Origin: an uncultured beta proteobacterium
GTDB lineage: Bacteria > Pseudomonadota > Gammaproteobacteria > Burkholderiales > SG8-41
Length of the DNA stretch: 64,000 nucleotides
NCBI GenBank assembly: GCA_903933915.1
Contig: CAIZLW010000200.1
Location: 19,635 to 83,634 of the forward strand
Reading direction: 5' to 3'
Below the pieces are notes generated by a model. That model did not search any database and was not told the origin of the DNA. It was given only the letters and a program-made list of their open reading frames with translations. Positions 1 through 8,757 of this stretch are shown here, piece by piece. Each line of letters opens with the position of its first letter. Within the stretch, counting starts at the first letter, position 1. The translations under genes were made by a program, and so were the position numbers.

Positions 1-1
1 T

Positions 2-229
2 CCCGCCAGCCTGGTGCAGCAGGCGATCCGGAACGAGGAAACCGAACTCACGTCGTTCGAGCAGGCGCGGCGCAAGTTCGAACGCGAATATCTGGCGCAA
101 CTGCTGAAAATCACCGACGGCAACGTGACCAATGCATCACGCATGGCCAAGCGCAATCGCACCGAGTTTTACAAACTGCTGCAGCGTCATCAGCTCGATC
201 CGCGACTGTTCAAGCCGCAACGCGCCTGA
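2..229 (+). CDS. sigma-54 dependent response regulator, C-terminal part (cut by window start)
   Basis: Only the last 75 residues are present; the frame is open to the left edge. They form a Fis-type helix-turn-helix, with the helix region reading GNVTNASRMAKRNRTEFYKL and ending in a short tail. The NRTEFYKLLxRH pattern is typical of the DNA-binding tail of GlrR/QseF-like sigma-54 activators, so the missing part should hold a receiver and an AAA+ domain. A sigma-54 promoter lies about 145 bases beyond the stop, in front of the next gene, which makes that gene a plausible target. The family assignment rests on the HTH alone. Confidence 0.75.
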   Translation, partial: PASLVQQAIRNEETELTSFEQARRKFEREYLAQLLKITDGNVTNASRMAKRNRTEFYKLLQRHQLDPRLFKPQRA

Positions 230-345
230 TGGGTCAACCGGCGTCTCCGTTTGCCGACTGCGAAAAGCCCTGCAAAACAGCGGGTTGAGGCGAAGAAAGG
301 CATCGGCGTCGGGTGTTGGCGACAGTGCGAGGTGGATCTGTATTG

Positions 346-358
346 TAAGTAATTGTTT
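346..358 (-). promoter_or_regulatory. AT-rich IHF-like motif upstream of a sigma-54 promoter
   Basis: Read on the minus strand the site is AAACAATTACTTA. This fits the IHF consensus WATCAANNNNTTR with one mismatch. It lies about 17 bases upstream of the sigma-54 element at 375-389, where IHF often bends DNA for sigma-54 activation. It is one of eight similar AT-rich sites in the window. IHF binding is inferred from the motif only. Confidence 0.4.
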
Positions 359-374
359 ATAAAAGATATTTTTC

Positions 375-389
375 TGGCATCGGACTTGC
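375..389 (+). promoter_or_regulatory. sigma-54 (-24/-12) promoter
   Basis: TGGCATCGGACTTGC matches the consensus TGGCACGNNNNTTGC with exact spacing between the invariant GG and GC; the next base is A, also as in the consensus. It predicts a transcript start near 400, about 50 bases before the ATG at 452. An upstream sigma-54 activator gene and an IHF-like site support function. Confidence 0.65.
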
Positions 390-451
390 AATAGTGAAGC
401 CAGGGTATTCCCAAGGTGGGCATGCCCATGGTTATTGCAATGGAGACCGCC

Positions 452-1087
452 ATGAACAGTACCGTCGCCACCCAAAACCGCGCCTCGCCGCAACTTGCGC
501 GGCCGGTATCCCCGATGCTGTATCCGACACTGCTGATCGCCGGTATCAGCGTCATCATCGCCAGCCTGCTGGGCATTGCGGCGATGACCGGTCTGCTGCC
601 GCAGGCGCAATCACAACCCGCGGTGACCACTGCGGCGACCGGCAAGGCGATTGCGGAACCTGGGGCCGCAGGCGTGGTGCCGAAAACAGCGGCATCCTCC
701 AAAGCGGCGGTGCCGCGAACTGCTGCTGCCAAAACCGCAACTGCCGCGGTGAGCTGCGAAGACTGCGGTGTGGTCGAGTCGGTGCGCGCGATCGAGCTCA
801 AGGGCGAAGGCTCGGGTGTCGGCGCGGTGGCTGGCGGCGTGGTCGGTGGCATACTGGGTAATCAGGTCGGCGGCGGCAACGGCCGCACGGCGATGACTGT
901 GGTCGGCGCCGGGGCCGGCGCTTATGCCGGCCACGAACTCGAGAAAAACATGAAACGCAGCGTCAGTTATGAAATCCGTGTGCGCATGGATGACCGCAGC
1001 ACCCGCACTTTCCGTTCCACCCAGCCCGATGTCGGTGTCGGGCAACGGGTCAGCGTACGTGATGGACGGCTGGTTGTCGCCGGCTGA
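452..1087 (+). CDS. glycine-zipper (2TM-type) envelope protein
   Basis: The 211-residue protein has one hydrophobic segment near residues 22-45, with no lipobox. An Ala/Thr-rich stretch follows, then a CEDC pair, a glycine zipper (GxxxG repeats such as GAVAGGVVGG and GAGAGAYAG) around residues 125-165, and a small C-terminal beta domain ending RDGRLVVAG. This is the layout of the SlyB/PcP/Rick_17kDa family, which are envelope proteins of poorly known function. I chose the ATG at 452 because GGAG lies six bases upstream; in-frame starts at 416 (GTG) and 440 also exist. The sigma-54 promoter at 375-389 probably drives it. Membrane location is inferred. Confidence 0.75.
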   Translation: MNSTVATQNRASPQLARPVSPMLYPTLLIAGISVIIASLLGIAAMTGLLPQAQSQPAVTTAATGKAIAEPGAAGVVPKTAASSKAAVPRTAAAKTATAAVSCEDCGVVESVRAIELKGEGSGVGAVAGGVVGGILGNQVGGGNGRTAMTVVGAGAGAYAGHELEKNMKRSVSYEIRVRMDDRSTRTFRSTQPDVGVGQRVSVRDGRLVVAG

Positions 1088-1097
1088 GCGGGTGGTT

Positions 1098-1364
1098 ATG
1101 CGGATGCGGCGCGCAGCGGCGGCCGGACTGGTGCTTCTGCTCGCCGCCTGCGGCAGCACCGGCATGCGCAGCCAGGGCTCGCAAAGCCAGGGCGCGCAAA
1201 ATCCGCCGCCCGTTTTCAATCTGTCCGGATATTCCGCCCAGTACAAGAAAGGCCATGCCGACGGTTGTGCGCAACGCCGCGATGACCGCCTGTACCGCGA
1301 TGAGGTCGATTACATGATGGGTGTGAACGACGGGCGCAATGCCTGCGCCAAACTGCGCCGCTGA
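1098..1364 (+). CDS. small lipoprotein of unknown function
   Basis: This 88-residue protein starts with a lipoprotein signal: MRMRR, a hydrophobic run, and the lipobox LLAAC with Cys18. A Ser/Gln/Pro-rich linker leads to a compact domain with the pattern YxxGxxDGC and GVNDGRNAC, whose two cysteines could form a disulphide. The family function is not known to me. The ATG at 1098 is chosen because it puts the signal peptide at the right length and GAGCGGG lies just upstream. The gene starts 10 bases after the glycine-zipper gene, so the two are probably co-transcribed. Its 3' end overlaps the convergent broken receiver gene. Confidence 0.7.
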   Translation: MRMRRAAAAGLVLLLAACGSTGMRSQGSQSQGAQNPPPVFNLSGYSAQYKKGHADGCAQRRDDRLYRDEVDYMMGVNDGRNACAKLRR

Positions 1365-1815
1365 CCGTTCAGCGCCAGCCAGAAGTCGGCGATTCCGCGC
1401 ACGGCCTCGATGTAATCTTCGTAGGTGACCGGTTTGATCGCATGGCTGTTGCAGCCCAGTGCATAACGGTGCGTGATGTCTGCCGGCGCGCTGGAGGATG
1501 TGAACACCACCACGCACAGCCGGCTGGCGCGCACATCATTGCGCAACTGGCGCAGCACCGCGTTGCCGTCGATTTCGGCAATTTCAGATCGAGCAGCACC
1601 AGGTCGGCCAGATGCTCCATCGCCGCCAGCGTTTCCAGCGCGAGTGCGCCGTCGCGAGCGACCACCACCGCGGCCCCGGCTGGGCGCAGCCCGCGCTGCG
1701 TCAGCGATTCGTCATCGAGGTTGTCTGCAACGGTCAGGATACGGCGGTCATTGATGACCGGAGCGGCCTCACAGCGACCAGTGGGTGCGTTCAGCCAGCA
1801 GACGATTGAATTCAT
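1310..1815 (-). pseudogene. frameshifted CheY-like (Rcp1-type) response regulator
   Basis: Two minus-strand frames together spell a full single-domain receiver. The first carries ILTVADN, the region around VVVARDGALALETL and the phosphoacceptor segment VLLDLKLPK. The second continues with IDGNAVLRQLR, VVVFTSSSAP, the IKPV lysine and the FWLALN ending typical of Rcp1-type receivers. The break is at about 1577, where the run after CCG has three A residues; a fourth would restore LPKIDGNAV. The first acidic residue of the usual VEDN is Ala here. The only in-frame ATG (1815) lies inside the end of the upstream GGDEF-EAL gene. A sequencing error in the A run is possible. Confidence 0.65.
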
Positions 1816-3877
1816 CGGCAGGCATCGGTTTGCCGACCAGATAGCCCTGCATGTAGTCGCAGCCGTTCTTGCGCAGGAAGTCGAGCTGTTCGGCGGTTTC
1901 CACCCCTTCGGCGACGACTTCAAGGCGGAGGCTGTGGCCCATGGCGATGATGGCCTGGGTGATGGCGACGTCATCAGGATCGGCCGGGATATCCTTGATG
2001 AACGAGTGGTCGATTTTCAGCGTATGCACCGGGAACCTTTTCAGGTAACCGAGGGACGAGTAACCGGTGCCGAAGTCGTCGATGGCCAGATGGACGCCGA
2101 CGGCGCGCAGCTCGCGCAGGATGGCCGTGGCGCCTTCCGGATTGGCCATTACCATGCTCTCGGTGATCTCGAGTTCGAGATGTTCCGGTGGCAGGCCGGA
2201 ATCTTCGAGGATGTTGATGATGTCGATGACCAGTTCACTCTGGTTGAACTGGCGGGGCGACAGGTTTACCGCGACGCGGAAATCGCGAAGTCCGGACTCC
2301 TGCCATTTTTTGGCGGCGACGCAGGCGCGCATCAGCACCAGCCGGCCGATCGGCACAATCAATCCGGTTTCCTCGGCCAGCGGAATGAATTTGACCGGCG
2401 GAATCATGCCGACTTCGGGCAGGTTCCAGCGCAGCAGCGCTTCGGCGCCGACGATGCGGCCGTCTGTCAGATCAACCTGCGGCTGAAAATGAACCATGAA
2501 TTCATCGAGCTCGATCGCGCGGCGCAGCGAACGCTCGAGCACCACGTATTCCAGCGAATGCGCGTTCATCTGCGGCGAGTGGAACTGGAAATTGTTCTTG
2601 CCCTGGTCCTTGGCGCGGTACATCGCCAGTTCGGCATTGCGCAGCAGTGCGGTCGCATCGGGGCTGTCGCCGGGGTAGATGCTGATGCCGATGCTGGCGG
2701 AGAGGTGGTAGGTTTCGCCGCTGATGTCGTAGGGTTGGGCCACTGCCGCGAGCACCCGCTGGGCACTGGCGCGCGCGGCTTCGGGGTCGTCGATTTCGCG
2801 CAGCAGTGCGGCGAATTCGTCGCCGCCGAAACGCGACAACAGGTCGGCTTCGCGCAGGCACTGGCGCAGCCGGCCCGCGACCTGGCGCAGCACCATGTCG
2901 CCGCCGTCATGACCGACGGTATCGTTGATCAGCTTGAAACGGTCGAGATCGACGAACAGCACCGCGATCGACTTGCGTTCGCGATTGGCGTCACGGATCG
3001 CCTGCTCGAGCAGCTGGCGGAACAGCAGCCGGTTGGGCAGGCCCGACAGTTCATCAAAATGTGCGAGCCGCCACATCCGCTCCTCCGAGCGGACCCGCTC
3101 GCTGACGTCGCGAACGACCACGGTGAGCTTGGGCTCGTCGTCGAGGGTCATCCGGCTGACCTTGATTTCCACCGGAATGATCGCGCCGGACCGGGTATGC
3201 GCGTGCATCTGCAGATTGGTCATGTCGGCACGGATGGTGCCGGTCGATTCGCACAATACATCCCAGAATCCGGCGTCTGCGGCGCCGGCGGGGCGCAACA
3301 GCTGCTTTACTGGCAGACCGTGAAGTTCCGGCGGCGTGTGTCCGGTCAGTGCCGCCAGCGCGGGATTGGTGAATCCAATAAATCCCGACGCATTAACCAC
3401 TGCGATGCCGTCGGCAGCCGTGGTGACGATGGAGTCGAGCAGGGCCTCCTTGGCCTGGAGTTGGCTGCTGGCGAGGCGCGCCGCGCGGCGGATTTCGGCC
3501 TCACCCAGTTCACGCACCAGTACCGCACCGAGACGGCCGAGGCTCTGTTTCATCACAAAATCCTGCGCGCCGCTGCGCATCGCGGCCACCGCGGTTTCCT
3601 CGCCGATGGCGCCGGACACGATGATGAACGGCAGGTCGGCGTCGTGCGCCCGCACCATTTTCAGCGCAGCCAGACCGTCGAACTGCGGCAGGTTGTAGTC
3701 ACAGAGCACGGCGCTCCATGTTTCCTGCGCCAGCGCTTCCTGCAGTTCGGTTTTGCTCCAGACCCGGCGGTGGGTGACTTGCAGACCGCCGTGGCGCAGG
3801 GAGGCGAGTATCAGTATCGCGTCATTTTCGTCGTCTTCGACGAGCAGCAAGCGAGTGGACGGCGTAGGTGAGTTCAT
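1769..3877 (-). CDS. REC-PAS-GGDEF-EAL c-di-GMP turnover protein
   Basis: The 702-residue protein has an N-terminal receiver with Asp60 in VLCDYNLP and a PAS domain at about 145-260. A GGDEF domain follows with intact GGDEF at 351-355 and the inhibitory-site motif READ at 342-345. A C-terminal EAL domain has EAL at 479-481, LEITES and DDFGTGYSS. Both catalytic motifs look intact, so it could make and degrade c-di-GMP, controlled by phosphorylation and a PAS ligand; net activity cannot be predicted. The ATG at 3877 is preferred to a TTG six bases upstream. It begins 24 bases after spoT in the same direction, which suggests one operon. Confidence 0.9.
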   Translation of the reverse strand: MNSPTPSTRLLLVEDDENDAILILASLRHGGLQVTHRRVWSKTELQEALAQETWSAVLCDYNLPQFDGLAALKMVRAHDADLPFIIVSGAIGEETAVAAMRSGAQDFVMKQSLGRLGAVLVRELGEAEIRRAARLASSQLQAKEALLDSIVTTAADGIAVVNASGFIGFTNPALAALTGHTPPELHGLPVKQLLRPAGAADAGFWDVLCESTGTIRADMTNLQMHAHTRSGAIIPVEIKVSRMTLDDEPKLTVVVRDVSERVRSEERMWRLAHFDELSGLPNRLLFRQLLEQAIRDANRERKSIAVLFVDLDRFKLINDTVGHDGGDMVLRQVAGRLRQCLREADLLSRFGGDEFAALLREIDDPEAARASAQRVLAAVAQPYDISGETYHLSASIGISIYPGDSPDATALLRNAELAMYRAKDQGKNNFQFHSPQMNAHSLEYVVLERSLRRAIELDEFMVHFQPQVDLTDGRIVGAEALLRWNLPEVGMIPPVKFIPLAEETGLIVPIGRLVLMRACVAAKKWQESGLRDFRVAVNLSPRQFNQSELVIDIINILEDSGLPPEHLELEITESMVMANPEGATAILRELRAVGVHLAIDDFGTGYSSLGYLKRFPVHTLKIDHSFIKDIPADPDDVAITQAIIAMGHSLRLEVVAEGVETAEQLDFLRKNGCDYMQGYLVGKPMPADEFNRLLAERTHWSL

Positions 3878-3901
3878 GCGCAATCTGCAGGCGGTGCGGT
3901 A

Positions 3902-6058
3902 TCAGCCTTTGATGCGGCCGATGCGGACAACTTCGGGAATCTTGCGCAAATCGCGCACGATCCGCGCCAGGTGCATGCGGTTCATCACCTGGACGGTAAA
4001 ACGCATCACCGTATAGGTGCCGCCGTCGTCAGGGTCGACGGCGACGTTCTGGATGTTGGATTCCGCTGCGGCGATTTCCGCCGCGACTTTGGCGAGCACG
4101 CCGCGCTGGTTGGCGACGACCAGGCGGATGCCGACATCGAATAGCTTGGTCGGATTGGCGTCCCATTGCACGTCAAGCACGCGGTCAGGGTCACGGTTGC
4201 CCTTGGCGGCCACCGGGCAGTCATGGGTATGGATGACCATGCCCTGACCCTTGCTGATGATGCCGATGATCGGGTCACCCGGGATCGGGCCGCAGCAGCG
4301 TGCAAACTGCACTGCAAAACCTTCGGAGCCGCGCACGATGACGGCGCCATTGGGCCGCGCTTCTGCCGGCAGCGGTTCGCCGAGCGCGAGTAGCTGGTGT
4401 GCGACCACCACCGCCAGCCGTTTGCCGAGACCGACATCCGACAGAATTTCATCGCGCGACCTCGCGCTGGAATCGCGCACCAGTTTGTCCCACTGCGCGT
4501 CGCCGACATCGGCCGGAGTCGTCTTGAAATTGGCCAGGGCCTGCTGCAGCAGGCGGCTGCCGAGCTGAACAGACTCGGAGAAGTGCATGGTTTTCAGGAA
4601 GTGGCGGATATGCGCGCGCGCCTTGGCGGTGGCGACAAAGTTCAGCCACAGCGGATTGGGTTTGGCATGCGAGGCGGTGATGATTTCGACACGGTCGCCG
4701 TTGCGCAGCTCGGTGCGCAGTGGCGTCAGTTCCTGGTTTATTTTGACGGCGACACAGCGGTTGCCGATGTCGGTGTGCACTGCATAGGCGAAGTCGACCG
4801 CGGTGGCGCCGCGCGGCAGCGACATGATCTTGCCCTTGGGTGTGAACACGTAGACCTCGTCCGGGAACAGGTCGACCTTGAGATGCTCAAGAAATTCGAT
4901 CGAATCGCCGGATTCGGACTGCATCTCGAGCAGGCTCTGCAGCCATTGATGGGTCTTCTGTTGCAGTTCGGACAACGAGGTGTCGGAGCTTTTGTAAAGC
5001 CAGTGCGAGGCGACGCCGGCCTCGGCAATCTTGTGCATTTCGGCGGTGCGGATCTGGATCTCGATCGGGCTGCCGAAGGGACCGAACAGGGTGGTGTGCA
5101 GCGACTGGTAGCCGTTGGCCTTGGGAATTGCGATGTAGTCCTTGAACTTGCCGGGAATCGGTTTGTACAGACTGTGCAACAGGCCGAGTGCGACGTAGCA
5201 GGCCATGTTGTCGTGGACGATGATGCGGAAGCCGAACACGTCGTGCACCTGCGCGAACGACAGGTGCTTTTCGCGCATCTTGCGGTATACGGAGTGCAGG
5301 TGTTTCTCGCGCCCCTGCACCTGCGCTTCAATGCCCTGATCGCGCAGCCGGCGCTCGATGCCGTCGAGCACCTTGCTGACGACCTCGCGGCGGTTGCCGC
5401 GCGCGGTACGCACGGCTTTGGCGAGCACGCGGAAACGGTCCGGAAACAGGTGACGGAACGACAGGTCTTCCATCTCCTGGTAGATGCTGTTGAGGCCCAG
5501 CCGGTTGGCGATGGGTGCGTAGATTTCGAGGGTTTCGCGCGCGATGCGCTGGCGTTTTTCCGGATGCACGGCATCCAGCGTGCGCATGTTGTGTAGCCGG
5601 TCGGCGAGTTTGATCAGCATCACGCGCACGTCGCGGGCCATCGCCAACAGCATCTTGCGGAAATTTTCCGCCTGCGCTTTTTCCTGGGTGTCGAACTGGA
5701 TGCGGTCGAGTTTCGAAACGCCGTCGACCAGTTCGGCCACCGGCCGTCCGAACTGTTCAGCGATTTCGCTTTTGGTGACTTCGGTGTCTTCGACGACGTC
5801 GTGCAGCAGTGCTGCGGTCAGCGCCTGTGAATCAAGATGCCACTGGCCGAGGATGCTGGCCACGGCCAGCGGATGAGCGATATACGGCTCGCCGGATTTG
5901 CGGAACTGGCCCTGGTGGGCGGACTCGCTGAATTGGTACGCCGCCTGGATCTGCGACAGATCTTCCGGCTTCAGGTAGGCCGACAACTCCAGAAACAGCG
6001 CCGGCGCTGTGGGAAGCGCGGCGGGTTCTGCAACGGGGATGGGAGCTGAAGGACGCAT
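3902..6058 (-). CDS. spoT: bifunctional (p)ppGpp synthetase/hydrolase SpoT
   Basis: The 718-residue cytosolic enzyme makes and hydrolyses the stringent-response alarmone. The hydrolase HD pair is at 86-87 in LLHDVVED. The synthetase domain runs from about 240 to 350 with HSVYRKMR and VHDVFGFRII. TGS (FTPKGKIMSLPRG) and a C-terminal ACT domain follow. An intact HD site makes it SpoT/Rel-like rather than RelA-like. The start is taken at ATG 6058; a TTG nine codons upstream is also open. It follows rpoZ by about 65 bases, the usual gmk-rpoZ-spoT order of proteobacteria, and here it is followed by a c-di-GMP enzyme instead of trmH or recG. Confidence 0.95.
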   Translation of the reverse strand: MRPSAPIPVAEPAALPTAPALFLELSAYLKPEDLSQIQAAYQFSESAHQGQFRKSGEPYIAHPLAVASILGQWHLDSQALTAALLHDVVEDTEVTKSEIAEQFGRPVAELVDGVSKLDRIQFDTQEKAQAENFRKMLLAMARDVRVMLIKLADRLHNMRTLDAVHPEKRQRIARETLEIYAPIANRLGLNSIYQEMEDLSFRHLFPDRFRVLAKAVRTARGNRREVVSKVLDGIERRLRDQGIEAQVQGREKHLHSVYRKMREKHLSFAQVHDVFGFRIIVHDNMACYVALGLLHSLYKPIPGKFKDYIAIPKANGYQSLHTTLFGPFGSPIEIQIRTAEMHKIAEAGVASHWLYKSSDTSLSELQQKTHQWLQSLLEMQSESGDSIEFLEHLKVDLFPDEVYVFTPKGKIMSLPRGATAVDFAYAVHTDIGNRCVAVKINQELTPLRTELRNGDRVEIITASHAKPNPLWLNFVATAKARAHIRHFLKTMHFSESVQLGSRLLQQALANFKTTPADVGDAQWDKLVRDSSARSRDEILSDVGLGKRLAVVVAHQLLALGEPLPAEARPNGAVIVRGSEGFAVQFARCCGPIPGDPIIGIISKGQGMVIHTHDCPVAAKGNRDPDRVLDVQWDANPTKLFDVGIRLVVANQRGVLAKVAAEIAAAESNIQNVAVDPDDGGTYTVMRFTVQVMNRMHLARIVRDLRKIPEVVRIGRIKG

Positions 6059-6122
6059 GCGTACGGTTGACCCCGCCGTCCGCAATCAGGGGCCGCGCCT
6101 CAGCCGCGGGCGCATGCGCCTG

Positions 6123-6329
6123 TTACGTCGGGCTCTTGTTGAGGATTTCGGCGCCGAATTTCGACGCTGCGAGTTCGCGCAGCGCAACAACCGTCGGTTT
6201 GTCGCGGGTGGCTTCAATCATGGTTTGCGCGCCGTTGGCGAGCTGCCGGGCGCGGTAGGTAGCCGCCAGAGTCATTTCAAAGCGGTTGGGAATGATCTTT
6301 ATGCAATCGTCTACGGTAATGCGGGCCAT
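6123..6329 (-). CDS. rpoZ: RNA polymerase omega subunit
   Basis: The 68-residue protein begins [19 protein letters not shown] and contains RARQLANG, both diagnostic of omega, which helps fold and assemble beta-prime and forms part of a ppGpp site on RNA polymerase. Length fits the family. It starts seven bases after gmk and precedes spoT, so the ppGpp synthase and its polymerase target are encoded together. Confidence 0.96.
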   Translation of the reverse strand: MARITVDDCIKIIPNRFEMTLAATYRARQLANGAQTMIEATRDKPTVVALRELAASKFGAEILNKSPT

Positions 6330-6336
6330 GGAGTTC

Positions 6337-6945
6337 CTACTTGAGTCGGTTGATCAACGCGGTGTGCCGGGCCAGCTGGTGTGCGGTGCGCAAACGTTCT
6401 GCGCGGACAATGTCCTGCAGCTCCGCCGCCGCGACCTTGAATTCACTGTTGATAATAACATAATCAAAATCATGGACATGGCTGATTTCCTCGCGCGCGT
6501 TGGCGAGCCGGGTCGCAATCACCTCCGGGGCGTCCTGGGCGCGGGAATTGAGCCGTTGCAGCAGGGCCTCAAAGGAGGGGGGGAGGATGAAAATGCTGAT
6601 TGCGGCCGGCATCAGCCCGCGGACCTGGGCGGCGCCCTGCCAGTCGATTTCGAGCACGATGTCGGTATCTCCGGCCAGTTGCTCTTCCACCCACCGGCGC
6701 GACGTGCCGTAGCGGTTGCCGTGGACCGTCGCGGATTCGAGGAAATCGCCTGCCCGCGCCCTCTGTTCAAAGATTTCCGGCGTGACAAAGTGGTAATGCC
6801 GGCCGTCGATTTCGCCGGCGCGCGGCCCGCGGGTGGTGCAGGACACCGATTTGCGGATGCCGCTGTCGTTTTCCAGCAGTTTTGCCACCAGGCTGGTTTT
6901 GCCGGCGCCGGAGGGCGCGCTGACGATATAGAGGTTGCCGCTCAT
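6337..6945 (-). CDS. gmk: guanylate kinase
   Basis: The 202-residue kinase phosphorylates GMP to GDP with ATP in the cytosol. It shows the P-loop [10 protein letters not shown] near the N-terminus, the GMP-binding region [18 protein letters not shown] and the downstream VLEIDWQGA segment. Length is normal. It begins 16 bases after yicC and ends seven bases before rpoZ. Because ppGpp is made from guanine nucleotides, its place in the rpoZ-spoT string is functionally sensible. Confidence 0.96.
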   Translation of the reverse strand: MSGNLYIVSAPSGAGKTSLVAKLLENDSGIRKSVSCTTRGPRAGEIDGRHYHFVTPEIFEQRARAGDFLESATVHGNRYGTSRRWVEEQLAGDTDIVLEIDWQGAAQVRGLMPAAISIFILPPSFEALLQRLNSRAQDAPEVIATRLANAREEISHVHDFDYVIINSEFKVAAAELQDIVRAERLRTAHQLARHTALINRLK

Positions 6946-6961
6946 TCCGTATCTGTCCGGC

Positions 6962-7843
6962 TCATTCGATATTCTGGATCTGTTCGCGCATCTGCTCGAT
7001 CAGCAGTTTCAGGTCCATCGCGACGCGGGTGACTTCGATATCCACGGATTTGGAGCCCAGCGTGTTGGCCTCGCGGTTGAGTTCCTGCATCAGGAAGTCG
7101 AGGCGTTTGCCGGCGGCGCCGCCTTTTTGCAGGATGCGCTGCAGTTCGTCGAGGTGGGTGGCCAGTCGCGAAAGCTCTTCGTCGACGTCGATTTTGTTCA
7201 CGAACAGCGCGATTTCCTGGCGCACGCGCTCGTCGTCGGCGGAGACCAGCGCTTCCTGCAGCCGCGCATTGAGCTTGTCCTGGAACGCGGCGATGATGCC
7301 CGGCATCCGCGGCTGCACCACGGCGATACGCGTGCGCATGTCGGCGGCGCGTTCAAGAATCACCGCGGCGAGTTTTTCGCCTTCGCGACCGCGCGCCGCG
7401 GTGAATTCGCGCAGCACTTCGGGCATCAGCTCGTTGGCGGTTACGCGCAGCTCATCGACCGGCAGTTCCTCGGTGCCCAGCATGCCCGGCCAGCGCAGGA
7501 TGTCGGCTACGCCCAGCGTGCGGGCGTCCGGCAGTGCGCCGCGGACTTTCGCATTCAGGTCCAGCAATTGCGCCAGCAGAGTGTCATCGAGTTCTGCGCT
7601 GTTCTGCGCACCGCTGCGCAAGGCGTAGGCGATGCGGCATTCGACTTTGCCGCGGGTGACCGTGGCGGCTATGGCTTCGCGCAGCGCGGTTTCCGCCGGC
7701 CGCAGCTCGTCGGGCATGCGGAACGAGACGTCGAGATAGCGGTGGTTGACCGAGCGCAACTCGACGCTGACCGAGCCCCAGGCGAGTTCGCGTGCGGCGG
7801 TGGCGTAACCGGTCATACTGTTGATCATTGAATTGCGAGTCAT
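6962..7843 (-). CDS. yicC: YicC-family endoribonuclease
   Basis: The 293-residue protein opens with INSMTGYATA and LRSVNHRYLDVSFRMPDEL, and ends with NREANTLGSKS and the LLIEQMREQIQNIE helix, all hallmarks of the YicC/YloC family, whose members are reported to act as RNases. An ATG at 7843 is taken as start; a second at 7828 is close to where many homologues begin. It heads the yicC-gmk-rpoZ-spoT string and is divergent from rph across a 68-base gap. Confidence 0.9.
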   Translation of the reverse strand: MTRNSMINSMTGYATAARELAWGSVSVELRSVNHRYLDVSFRMPDELRPAETALREAIAATVTRGKVECRIAYALRSGAQNSAELDDTLLAQLLDLNAKVRGALPDARTLGVADILRWPGMLGTEELPVDELRVTANELMPEVLREFTAARGREGEKLAAVILERAADMRTRIAVVQPRMPGIIAAFQDKLNARLQEALVSADDERVRQEIALFVNKIDVDEELSRLATHLDELQRILQKGGAAGKRLDFLMQELNREANTLGSKSVDIEVTRVAMDLKLLIEQMREQIQNIE

Positions 7844-7869
7844 TGGGCTGCGGCCCTTGCTGCGGGCTT

Positions 7870-7875
7870 TATAAT
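7870..7875 (+). promoter_or_regulatory. TATAAT -10 box in the yicC/rph divergent region
   Basis: A perfect TATAAT lies 36 bases before the rph GTG; the best -35 candidate (TTGGGC at 7843) is 21 bases away, so the promoter is not canonical. The minus strand of the same patch reads TTATAAAG and could serve yicC. Confidence 0.45.
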
Positions 7876-7911
7876 GGCGGACTGTTGAACATAGCATATT
7901 GAAGGATTCCC

Positions 7912-8625
7912 GTGCGACCCAGCCAGCGCCTGCCCGATGCACTTCGTGCCATCCGCATCACCCGCAATTTCACCTGTCATGCCGAAGGCTCGGTGCTGAT
8001 CGAATTCGGCGCGACTAAAGTGCTGTGCACTGCGAGCGTCCTTGAAAAGCAGCCGCCACACCTGCGCGGCACTGAACGCGGCTGGGTGACCGCCGAATAC
8101 GGCATGCTGCCGCGTTCGACCAATACCCGCAACGACCGCGAGGCGGCGCGTGGCAAGCAGTCCGGCCGCACCCAGGAAATCCAGCGCCTGATCGGTCGTT
8201 CGCTGCGCGCGGTCGTTGATCTTGAAAAACTCGGTCCACGCACGATCCATCTTGACTGCGACGTGCTGCAGGCTGACGGCGGCACGCGCACCGCAGGCAT
8301 TACCGGGGCTTATGTCGCGCTCGCCGATGCGGTGGCTTTTCTGATCCGTGAGAAACGCCTGGCGGCGACGCCGATACGCGAGGCCGTCGCGGCGGTGTCG
8401 GTGGGTGTTTATCAGGGTCTGCCGGTGCTCGACCTCGACTATGCTGAAGACTCCGTCTGCGATACCGACATGAACGTGGTGATGACCGAAGGCGGCGGCA
8501 TCATCGAAGTGCAGGGCACGGCCGAAGGCGCGCCGTTCAGCCGAGCCGAGATGCAGTCCATGCTGGATCTGGCGCAACACGGCATTACGCAGCTGATCGC
8601 CGCGCAGCGTGCCGCGCTGGGATAA
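7912..8625 (+). CDS. rph: ribonuclease PH
   Basis: The 237-residue phosphorolytic exoribonuclease trims tRNA 3' ends in the cytosol. It begins [19 protein letters not shown] and holds [31 protein letters not shown] and the [14 protein letters not shown] phosphate-binding core. The start codon is GTG, with AAGGA about seven bases upstream. Length is normal for the family. The following 130 bases hold a repeat, then rdgB. Confidence 0.96.
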   Translation: MRPSQRLPDALRAIRITRNFTCHAEGSVLIEFGATKVLCTASVLEKQPPHLRGTERGWVTAEYGMLPRSTNTRNDREAARGKQSGRTQEIQRLIGRSLRAVVDLEKLGPRTIHLDCDVLQADGGTRTAGITGAYVALADAVAFLIREKRLAATPIREAVAAVSVGVYQGLPVLDLDYAEDSVCDTDMNVVMTEGGGIIEVQGTAEGAPFSRAEMQSMLDLAQHGITQLIAAQRAALG

Positions 8626-8643
8626 AGCAAAAAACTTCAATTC

Positions 8644-8737
8644 AGCCACAGAGGACACAGAGGCCACAGGGAAGACCGGGATTAACAAGATTGGGAGCAG
8701 TTTGCTTTCCTCTGTGATCTCTGTGTCCTCTGTGGCT
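8644..8737. repeat. intergenic inverted repeat (AGCCACAGAGGACACAGAG arms), copy A
   Basis: The element has perfect 19-base terminal inverted repeats, AGCCACAGAGGACACAGAG on the left and its complement on the right, around a 56-base centre. A second, altered copy lies at 57000-57126. It encodes nothing and can fold into a long hairpin between rph and rdgB. Repeats of this sequence type recur in proteobacterial intergenic regions; mobility is not shown. Confidence 0.8.
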
Positions 8738-8757
8738 AATGCCTTTGACTTTTCAAA

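Noticed and set aside
1570..1585. programmed frameshift in the receiver gene
   Set aside because: There is no slippery heptamer with a following structure that I can see; a deletion or read error in a short A run is simpler.
1442..3871. 809-codon open frame on the plus strand opposite the GGDEF-EAL gene
   Set aside because: It is the complement of a gene with clear REC, PAS, GGDEF and EAL motifs; its protein is low-complexity and resembles nothing. Long antisense frames are common in GC-rich genes.
8644..8737. CRISPR-like or insertion-sequence origin of the repeat
   Set aside because: There are only two distant copies, no spacer array and no transposase; it is a simple inverted-repeat element.
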